A stretch of DNA of 12,313 bases from positions 1 through 12,313 of the forward strand of contig NZ_LSKQ01000118.1 of NCBI RefSeq assembly GCF_001557115.1. Direction: 5' to 3'. The notes beneath the pieces are model-generated. The model ran no database searches, was not told the DNA's origin, and worked only from the letters and a program-made list of their open reading frames with translations. The translations under genes and the position numbers were made by a program. The DNA is from Erythrobacter sp. CCH5-A1 (GTDB taxonomy: Bacteria > Pseudomonadota > Alphaproteobacteria > Sphingomonadales > Sphingomonadaceae). Below are positions 7,005-12,313 of this stretch, in pieces; position 1 is the stretch's first letter; each line of letters starts with the position of its first letter.

Positions 7005-8625
7005 ACAATGCCTCCTTGAACGGCTCCATGCCGATGCGGCGGTAGGTGTCGAGGAAGCGCTCCCCGTCCGAACGCTGGGCGAGGTAGACATCGGTCACCT
7101 TCTCGACCGCCGCGACCACCCCGTCCTCGTCGAAGCCGGGGCCGGTGATCTTGGCGAGGCTGACGTCCTCGGCCTCGCTGCCGCCGAGCGAGAGCTGGAA
7201 GTTCTCCTTGCCCTTCTTGTCGACGCCGAGGATGCCGATGTGGCCGGCATGGTGGTGCCCGCAGGCGTTGATGCAGCCGGAGATTTTCAGCTTCAATTCG
7301 CCCACCACTTCGGTGCGTCCCGTTTCAGCGAAGCGTTCCGAGATGCGCTGGGCGAGCGGGATCGAGCGGGCGTTGGCGAGCGAGCAGTAGTCGAGGCCCG
7401 GGCAGGCGATAATGTCCTCGATCGTGTCCATGTTGGGGCTGCCGAGCCCCGTTTCGTCGAGCGCCTGCCACACCGCGGGAAGATCGGCGATGCGGACGTG
7501 CGGAAGCAGCAGGTTCTGGGTGTGCATCACCCGCAGCTCGTCGAAGGAATACTCGCGCGCCAGCCGGGCGACGACACGCATCTGCTCCGAGGTCGCATCG
7601 CCCGGGATGCCGCCTGCGGGCTTGAGGCTGATGACGGCCGAGACATAGGCGTCATGCTTGTGGCGGTGGGTGTTGCGGTCGACCCAGAGCGCGAAATCGG
7701 GGTCCGAGCGGTCCACCGTTTTTGGCCCGTCGACGAAGGCGGGCGGCGCGAAATACTCGGTGATCCGCGCCAGCTCCTCGCGCGGCGGCTCCACGCCGAC
7801 GCTGAGCAGGTGGGCGAACTCCTCCTCGACCTGGCGGATATATTCCTCGGCGCCGAGTTCATGGACGAGGATCTTGATGCGCGCCTTGTACTTGTTGTCG
7901 CGCCGGCCGTAGCGGTTGTAGACCCGAAGGCACGCCTCGGCATAGGTGATGAACTGGTCGATCGGCACGAAGTCGCGGATCAGCGGGGCGATCATCGGGG
8001 TGCGGCCCATGCCGCCGCCCGCGTAGAACTCCGCGCCGACCTCGCCGTCACGCTTGACGATACGCACGCCGATATCGTGGAGCCGCATCGCCGCGCGGTC
8101 CTTCTCGGAGGCGATCACCGCGATCTTGAACTTGCGGGGGAGGTAGGTGAACTCCGGGTGGAAGCTCGACCATTGGCGCATCAGCTCGGCATAGGGGCGC
8201 GGGTCGACCACCTCGTCCGCCGCCGCGCCCGCGAAGTGATCGGACGAGATGTTGCGGATGCAGTTGCCGCTGGTCTGGATCGCGTGCATCTCGACCGTCG
8301 CGAGATCGGCGAGGGCATCGGCGCAGTCTTCGAGCTTGATCCAGTTGTACTGGATGTTCTGCCGCGTGGTGAAGTGCCCGTAGCCGCGATCATACTTGTC
8401 GGCGATGTCGGCGAGCATCTCCATCTGCCGCGCGTCCAATGTGCCATAGGGGATGGCGACGCGCAGCATGTAGGCGTGGAGCTGCAGATAGAGCCCGTTC
8501 ATCAGCCGCAGCGGCTTGAACTGGTCCTCGGTCAGCTTGCCCTCAAGGCGCCGACGCGCCTGGTCGCGGAATTCGGCGACACGCGCATCGACCATCGCCT
8601 GGTCGTATTGGTCATAGCGGTACAT
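6997..8625 (-). CDS. cysI: Sulfite reductase hemoprotein (siroheme, [4Fe-4S])
   Basis: A 542-residue nitrite/sulfite reductase, assigned as the sulfite reductase hemoprotein that makes sulfide from sulfite with six electrons. Siroheme-site phrases are TTRQNIQYNW at 86-95 and TSGNCIRNI at 118-126. The four cysteines for the [4Fe-4S] cluster bridged to siroheme are Cys408 and Cys414 (CPGLDYC) and Cys451 and Cys455 (CINAC). The following GHHHAGHIGILG is also conserved. Context with cysH, cobA and both DUF genes favours sulfite over nitrite as substrate. No flavoprotein partner (CysJ) is in the window, so electrons probably come from ferredoxin or an unlinked reductase. The ATG at 8625 shares one base with the stop of the preceding gene (TGATG), suggesting translational coupling. 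Confidence 0.94.
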   Translation of the reverse strand: MYRYDQYDQAMVDARVAEFRDQARRRLEGKLTEDQFKPLRLMNGLYLQLHAYMLRVAIPYGTLDARQMEMLADIADKYDRGYGHFTTRQNIQYNWIKLEDCADALADLATVEMHAIQTSGNCIRNISSDHFAGAAADEVVDPRPYAELMRQWSSFHPEFTYLPRKFKIAVIASEKDRAAMRLHDIGVRIVKRDGEVGAEFYAGGGMGRTPMIAPLIRDFVPIDQFITYAEACLRVYNRYGRRDNKYKARIKILVHELGAEEYIRQVEEEFAHLLSVGVEPPREELARITEYFAPPAFVDGPKTVDRSDPDFALWVDRNTHRHKHDAYVSAVISLKPAGGIPGDATSEQMRVVARLAREYSFDELRVMHTQNLLLPHVRIADLPAVWQALDETGLGSPNMDTIEDIIACPGLDYCSLANARSIPLAQRISERFAETGRTEVVGELKLKISGCINACGHHHAGHIGILGVDKKGKENFQLSLGGSEAEDVSLAKITGPGFDEDGVVAAVEKVTDVYLAQRSDGERFLDTYRRIGMEPFKEALYG

Positions 8626-9065
8626 CAGCGGGTTCCAGTCAGAACGGGGAGACGCTCGGTGCCGAGGATGGTGCCGAGTTCCTTCAGGGTCTTGCCCTCG
8701 ACGGGGACCACCTTGTGCGCGGCGCGGATCGCGCCGAAGGCGGCCTGCGTGGCGGGTTCGTCATAGCCGAGCGGGGTGGGGTAGCCGACCTCGACCAGCA
8801 GGTCCCACTCGCCGTCCGGCGCGGGGTTGGCGATCAGGCGGTAGGAGGTGAACAGGCCCTGCTCGACCGCCTTGGCGTCCATCGCGAACCAGTTCAGATG
8901 GATGAAGGCGGTGAGGTTGGCGCGCTCGCCGGGGAGGGCCTTGAGGCGGGTCCATTCGACCACCATCGTGGTGCGCGCCTGCGCCGGAGCGGGCGCGGTT
9001 TCGGCAGCGGCAGGCGCGGCGGCGAAGGCGAAGGCCGAGGCCAGAGTGGCGGCAGGCAGGCGCAT
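8625..9065 (-). CDS. Small exported protein of unknown function inside the cys cluster
   Basis: I do not recognise this 146-residue protein. Residues 1 to about 21 look like a signal peptide: a single Arg at position 2, then an Ala/Leu/Phe-rich core, then AAA-ET as a cleavage site. An Ala/Pro-rich linker runs to about 30. The mature part has two apparent strands, MVVEWTRLKALPG at 34-46 and EWDLLVEVGY near 88-97. Between them is a helix-like stretch with HLNWFAMDAKAVEQGLFTSYR. This is weakly reminiscent of a dimeric alpha-beta barrel. There are no cysteines, so no haem c or Fe-S site. The ATG at 9065 shares one base with the DUF2849 stop and the TGA shares one base with the cysI start. A later start at 8966 would remove the signal peptide and give 113 residues. 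Confidence 0.8.
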   Translation of the reverse strand: MRLPAATLASAFAFAAAPAAAETAPAPAQARTTMVVEWTRLKALPGERANLTAFIHLNWFAMDAKAVEQGLFTSYRLIANPAPDGEWDLLVEVGYPTPLGYDEPATQAAFGAIRAAHKVVPVEGKTLKELGTILGTERLPVLTGTR

Positions 9066-9364
9066 CAGATCACCCAGTCCCAGCCGGTCTTCTGCGCGGT
9101 CGGCACGGCGAGGTCGCGGCGCACCGTGGGGCCGAGCGCGCGCACGCGGTCCTTGATGTGGGCGGGGCGGACATGTCCGGCGGCGTCGATGCTCGCCTCG
9201 ATGGCGTAGGGCACGTTGACGCGGCGCGCGGCTTCCTCGCGCGCGAGGATTTCCTCGGCGTCCTCGCCCACGTCGACCGCATCGTCGACGAACAGCGACC
9301 ATCCGGAGCCGTTCCACCAGGTGACAGCGCCGCTGCGCAGGTCGTTGCCGGTGAGGATTTTCAT
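9065..9364 (-). CDS. DUF2849 family protein, sulfite reductase-associated
   Basis: A 99-residue, cysteine-free, probably cytosolic protein of the DUF2849 family. The N terminus MKILTGNDLRSGAVTWWNG is the family signature: a K-ILT-NDL start followed by a Trp-rich strand. The middle is acidic (DDAVDVGEDAEEILAREEA at about 27-45) and the end is Trp-containing (KTGWDWVI). Members usually sit between cobA/cysG and cysI in alphaproteobacteria, as here. The biochemical role is not known to me; help with sulfite reductase assembly or electron supply is inferred from linkage alone. The ATG at 9364 overlaps the cobA stop by 4 bp (ATGA) and is preceded by a clear GGAGAG ribosome binding site. Confidence 0.9.
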   Translation of the reverse strand: MKILTGNDLRSGAVTWWNGSGWSLFVDDAVDVGEDAEEILAREEAARRVNVPYAIEASIDAAGHVRPAHIKDRVRALGPTVRRDLAVPTAQKTGWDWVI

Positions 9365-10185
9365 GGCGCAATCTCTCCAAAAAAACGCCCGTCATCCCGG
9401 ACTTGATCCGGGACCGCTTGCAGCAAGGCGCCAAGCTCGACCCGATCCTGACTGTCGTCAGGATGACGGGAGAGGCGCGCGGTGACGTCGCCGATGACGA
9501 TGAGCGCGGGGCTCCTGACGGCGTTGGCCTCGACCAGCTCCGGCAGCCCCGCGAGCAGGCCGCGCAGCACCCGCATCTCGGGGCGCGCGGCGTTCTCGAT
9601 CACGGCGACAGGGACATCGGGGGTCAGGCCATCGGACATGAGCTTGTCGGCTATTCTGCCGGCGGTGGAGACGCCCATGTAGATCACCAATGTGCGACCC
9701 TTGCCCGCAAGGCCCGACCAGTTCTGCTCGGCGAGGCCCTTGCACTGGCCTGCCACGAAAGAAACGATGCTCGAGGCGTCGCGGTGGGTGAGCGCGATTT
9801 GCGCAGCCGCGCCTGCGCCCTGCGCCGCGCTGATGCCGGGGACGACCTCGACGGGGACGCCGGCCGCGCGCGCGGCCTCGGCTTCCTCGCCGCCGCGCCC
9901 GAAGATGAAGGGATCGCCGCCCTTGAGGCGCACGACATTGCGGCCCGCCAGAGCCTCGCGCACCAGCAGGGCGTTGATCTCCTCCTGAGGCATGGTGTGG
10001 CGGGCGCGCTGTTTCGCCACGGAAATCAGCCGCGCGTCGGGACGTGCGAGGGAGAGGATGTCCGGCCCGATCAGCCCGTCATGGACGATCACCCGCGCGC
10101 CCTCGATCAGGCGGGCGGCGCGCAGGGTGAGGAGGTCCACCGGACCCGGCCCCGCGCCGACGAGATAGATGGTGCCAATCTGCAT
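9361..10185 (-). CDS. cobA: Uroporphyrinogen-III C-methyltransferase with a repeat-encoded tail
   Basis: A 274-residue SUMT, which transfers two methyl groups from S-adenosylmethionine to uroporphyrinogen III to give precorrin-2, the precursor of siroheme and cobalamin. Seen: LVGAGPGPVDLLTL at 8-21, RLKGGDPFIFGRGGEE at 86-101 and VVPGISAA at 114-121, with the fold ending at SPALIVIGDVTARL (225-238). Residues 239-266 are encoded by the palindromic element at 9388-9470. Only RFFGEIAP follows it. No CysG-type precorrin-2 dehydrogenase/ferrochelatase domain is present. The ATG at 10185 fits the family start better than the in-frame TTG at 10194. Neither has a strong ribosome binding site. The gene sits 66 bp after metC and overlaps DUF2849 by ATGA. 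Its place before cysI suggests the siroheme supply role. Confidence 0.93.
   Translation of the reverse strand: MQIGTIYLVGAGPGPVDLLTLRAARLIEGARVIVHDGLIGPDILSLARPDARLISVAKQRARHTMPQEEINALLVREALAGRNVVRLKGGDPFIFGRGGEEAEAARAAGVPVEVVPGISAAQGAGAAAQIALTHRDASSIVSFVAGQCKGLAEQNWSGLAGKGRTLVIYMGVSTAGRIADKLMSDGLTPDVPVAVIENAARPEMRVLRGLLAGLPELVEANAVRSPALIVIGDVTARLSRHPDDSQDRVELGALLQAVPDQVRDDGRFFGEIAP
9373..9378 (-). promoter_or_regulatory. Ribosome binding site of the DUF2849 gene
   Basis: On the coding strand GGAGAG lies 8 nt before the ATG at 9364, inside the last codons of cobA. It follows directly after a seven-T run at 9379-9385. It is among the clearest Shine-Dalgarno sites in the sulfur cluster. Confidence 0.7.
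9388..9470. repeat. 83-bp palindromic element within the 3' end of cobA
   Basis: The element has perfect 10-bp terminal inverted repeats, CCCGTCATCC at 9388-9397 and GGATGACGGG at 9461-9470. It contains two internal hairpins. TCCCGGA 9395-9401 faces TCCGGGA 9407-9413 with loop CTTGA. ATCCTGAC 9445-9452 faces GTCAGGAT 9457-9464 with loop TGTC. A core like that of the left part recurs inverted at 5754-5779. The whole element is open in the cobA frame. On the coding strand the outer arm is followed after 2 nt by seven Ts (9385-9379). A transcription-stop activity is therefore possible, but inferred. Confidence 0.85.
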
Positions 10186-10251
10186 GAGGGGCAAATGGGC
10201 GAGCCGCGCGATCCGTTCCAGCGAGAATGGGTTGGCGGGCGCGTAGCTGAA

Positions 10252-11439
10252 CTATACCAGCGCCAGCGCTTGCCTCAGGTCGGCGATCAGATCGTCCGGG
10301 TCTTCGAGCCCGATGGAGAGGCGCAGCGCGGGCGCGCCGCCGGTGGGGCACTCCATGCAGCTGCGATAGCCGCCGGGGGTGATCGGCAGGGCGAGGCTTT
10401 CGTACCCGCCCCAGGAATAGCCGATCCCGAACAGCTCCAGCGCATCGGCCATCCGCGCCGAGGCCTGCGGGTCGTCGCTTGCCAGCACGAAGGAAAACAG
10501 CCCGCAGCCGCCGGTGAAATCGCGCTTCCAGAGGGCGTGGCCGGGGTCGGACGGCAGCAGCGGGCACAGCACGCGGGCGACCTGCGGCCGGGCTGCCAGC
10601 CACTGCGCCACTTGCAGGGCCGCGCGGGCCTGGGCCTCCAGCCGCACGCCCATCGTCCGCAAACCCCGCGCCGCCAGCGCAGCATCGTCGGGCGAGACAA
10701 CCTGCCCCAGTTCGTGGCTCACCCGCCTGAGCGCCGTATACCAGCGCTTGCCCGCACTCGCAGAGCCCATCATCAGGTCGGAGTGCCCGCCGACATGCTT
10801 CGACAGGCTCATCATCACGATGTCGCAGCCATGCTCCAGCGCGGCAAAGCCCAGGGGGCTTGCCCAGGTGTTGTCGATCATGGTCACCGCGCCGGCCGCG
10901 CGGGCAATCGCCGCCAGCGCGGGGACATCGCACATCTCGAAGGTGAGGCTGCCGGGAGCCTCCAGCCACACGCCCTTCGCCCCCGCCACCGCCTTGCGGA
11001 AGCCCTCCACGTCGCGCGGATCGAAGAAGGTCGTCTCCACCCCCAGCCGCGTCAGCAGCCCGGTCGCCATGGAGCGCGTGGGGTCATAGGCATTGTCGGA
11101 CATCAGCAGCCGGTCGCCGGGCTTCAGAACCGCGAGCATAACCCCCGCGATCGCCGCCACGCCGCTGGGATAGAGCACCGTGCCGTGGGCGCCGGGCTCG
11201 ATCTGCGTCAGCGCCTCGGCCAGCGCCCACTGGGTCGGCGCGCCGCGCCTGCCGTAGAAGAACTGCCCGTCGGCATTGTTGCCGCCCGCCGCCTGCCGCT
11301 CGGCGTCGGTGGCGTAGAGGTGGGTCGAGCCGCGCCACACCGGCGGGTTGACCACCGGCCCGGTCCACTCCTTGCGCCGCCCGCCGCGCACCAGCCGGGT
11401 GGCGGGCTTGCGGCGGCTGTCGTCCCCGCCGCCGCTCAT
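10252..11439 (-). CDS. metC: Cystathionine beta-lyase
   Basis: A 395-residue PLP enzyme of the Cys/Met metabolism fold type I family. It most likely cleaves cystathionine to homocysteine, pyruvate and ammonia on the way to methionine. Seen: the PLP phosphate region YGRRGAPT at 62-69, MIDNTWASPLGF at 187-198 with the PLP-facing Asp189, and the Schiff-base lysine Lys214 in SLSKHVGGHSDLMMG. The phrase WGGYESLALP near the C terminus matches MetC proteins of this kind. Related gamma-synthases or gamma-lyases cannot be fully excluded. The ATG at 11439 is chosen because it overlaps the sseA stop as ATGA; the frame extends further upstream into sseA. The stop is TAG. A 66-bp gap to cobA is the only real spacer of the cluster and might hold a promoter that I cannot identify. 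Confidence 0.92.
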   Translation of the reverse strand: MSGGGDDSRRKPATRLVRGGRRKEWTGPVVNPPVWRGSTHLYATDAERQAAGGNNADGQFFYGRRGAPTQWALAEALTQIEPGAHGTVLYPSGVAAIAGVMLAVLKPGDRLLMSDNAYDPTRSMATGLLTRLGVETTFFDPRDVEGFRKAVAGAKGVWLEAPGSLTFEMCDVPALAAIARAAGAVTMIDNTWASPLGFAALEHGCDIVMMSLSKHVGGHSDLMMGSASAGKRWYTALRRVSHELGQVVSPDDAALAARGLRTMGVRLEAQARAALQVAQWLAARPQVARVLCPLLPSDPGHALWKRDFTGGCGLFSFVLASDDPQASARMADALELFGIGYSWGGYESLALPITPGGYRSCMECPTGGAPALRLSIGLEDPDDLIADLRQALALV

Positions 11440-12313
11440 GCGGAAGGCCCCCAGCTTTCGGGGCCCTGCAGCTTGGGGGTGTCGGGATCGGCGCTCCACT
11501 CGCTCCAGCTGCCGTCATAGAGCGCGGTGTCGTCCTTGCCGGCGAGGTGCATCGCGAACATCAGCACACTCGCGGTCACCCCGCTGCCGCAGGTGGTGGT
11601 GACGGGGGCGGCAAAGTCGATCCCCGCCGCGCTCAGGATGTCGCGCAAGGCCTCGGGCGACTTGTAAGTGCCATCAGGGTTGAAGACCTCGGTGAAGGGC
11701 AGGTTGCGTGCGCCCGGAATGCGGCCGTTCTGCCCGCCGTGGACAGGGTCGATGCCCGAGCCGTAGACCCGGTCGGCAGAGCGCGCATCGAGCACCTGAC
11801 TCGCGCCCGTTTCGATATTGGCGAGCATGTCGGTCTTGGTCCTCACGCGGGTGGGGGCGGCGAAGGTGGCGGGCGCGGCCGGGGCTGGGGCAGAGGCACC
11901 GCTGTCGAGCGGCAGGCCCTCGGCCCGCCACTTGGCGAGGCCCCCGTCGAGGATCGCGACATTGCCGCGCCCGCTCGCGGTCAGCACGAACCACGCCCGC
12001 GCCGAGGTGCGGATCGCGCTGTCGTCGTAGATGACGATCGCGTCCTCCGGCCCGACGCCGAGGCTGGCGAGGCGCTCCGCAAGCTGCTCGGGCGTCGGGA
12101 AGGCGTAGGGCACCGGCGAGGCCGGGTCGAACAGGCTCGCCAGCCCGAGGAAGCGCGCGCCCGGAATATGCGCGGCGGCAAACTCGGCGGCGGCATCGCG
12201 CGCGGCGGCGGGCAGGTGGTAGGAGGCGTCGAGCACGGCGAGGACGGGGGCGTCGGGGCCGGGGGCGGCGATGTTCTCGGCGAGCCATTGCGTGGAGACG
12301 AGCGAGGCGGGAA
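11436..12313 (-). CDS. sseA: 3-mercaptopyruvate sulfurtransferase, partial (5' end beyond window)
   Basis: A two-domain rhodanese family enzyme, cut by the window edge; 291 residues are visible. It transfers sulfur from 3-mercaptopyruvate to cyanide or thiol acceptors. The inactive N-terminal rhodanese domain holds AIVIYDDSAIRTSARAWF and VAILDGGLAKW. A linker rich in Ala and Pro follows. The C-terminal domain carries the active cysteine in CGSGVTA (TGC codon at 11589-11591). The CG-S-G-V-T-A loop marks mercaptopyruvate rather than thiosulfate sulfurtransferases, which have CRxGx[RT]. The visible frame begins PASLVSTQWLAE, close to the usual N terminus, so probably only a few to about ten codons are missing. 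An internal GTG at 12236 would cut off conserved residues and is not the start. The stop overlaps the metC start by 4 bp (ATGA). Confidence 0.93.
   Translation of the reverse strand, partial: PASLVSTQWLAENIAAPGPDAPVLAVLDASYHLPAAARDAAAEFAAAHIPGARFLGLASLFDPASPVPYAFPTPEQLAERLASLGVGPEDAIVIYDDSAIRTSARAWFVLTASGRGNVAILDGGLAKWRAEGLPLDSGASAPAPAAPATFAAPTRVRTKTDMLANIETGASQVLDARSADRVYGSGIDPVHGGQNGRIPGARNLPFTEVFNPDGTYKSPEALRDILSAAGIDFAAPVTTTCGSGVTASVLMFAMHLAGKDDTALYDGSWSEWSADPDTPKLQGPESWGPSA

Noticed and set aside
6802..8766. 654-codon open frame on the + strand opposite cysI and DUF934
   Set aside because: cysI has all its siroheme and Fe-S residues on the other strand. This frame has no recognisable domain and results from high third-position GC.
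9403..11520. Very long open frame (705 codons) on the + strand opposite metC and cobA
   Set aside because: It is antisense to two well-recognised enzymes, has a composition typical of GC-rich shadow frames (Arg/Gly/Ala/His-rich) and shows no family motif.
1..12313. Mobile element, phage, toxin–antitoxin, defence or CRISPR system
   Set aside because: I found no transposase, integrase, recombinase, nuclease or direct-repeat array. The genes are core metabolism with uniform composition.

Overview
The window is a high-GC stretch of bacterial chromosome, most likely from an alphaproteobacterium of the order Sphingomonadales (an Erythrobacteraceae- or Sphingomonas-like organism). This placement is an inference. 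It rests on codon use, on the gene order cobA–DUF2849–cysI–DUF934–cysH for sulfate assimilation, on obgE–proB–SDR linkage, and on short palindromic repeats of kinds I recall from this group. Nothing in the window indicates a plasmid, phage, transposase or CRISPR array. Most of it is core metabolism.

Left part, + strand. A cobalamin riboswitch (about 137-312) and a structured leader precede a BtuB-type TonB-dependent receptor (441-2411, GTG start). A roughly 125-bp GC-rich inverted repeat (2418-2542) follows. Then comes a tight cluster: obgE (2586-3662), proB (3670-4788) and an SDR/epimerase-like gene (4785-5702), separated by 7 nt and by a 4-bp GTGA overlap.

Middle. 80 bp between the converging gene sets hold a short palindrome (5754-5779).

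Right part, - strand, read from right to left: sseA (partial, running off the window end), metC, cobA, a DUF2849 gene, a small exported protein of unknown function, cysI, a DUF934 gene and cysH. All junctions except metC/cobA (66 bp) overlap by 1 to 11 bp. The products fit sulfur assimilation. CysH reduces adenylylsulfate to sulfite and CysI reduces sulfite to sulfide. CobA makes precorrin-2, the siroheme precursor that CysI needs. DUF2849 and DUF934 are conserved companions of this type of sulfite reductase. MetC and SseA handle cystathionine/cysteine and mercaptopyruvate sulfur.

I do not see a wholly new system. The three most unusual points are: (1) a signal-peptide protein embedded with 1-bp overlaps on both sides between DUF2849 and cysI; (2) an 83-bp palindromic element that encodes residues 239-266 of CobA, followed on the coding strand by a seven-T run, so it could also act as an internal terminator or attenuator; (3) a long-range helix and hairpin in the btuB leader downstream of the B12 aptamer.
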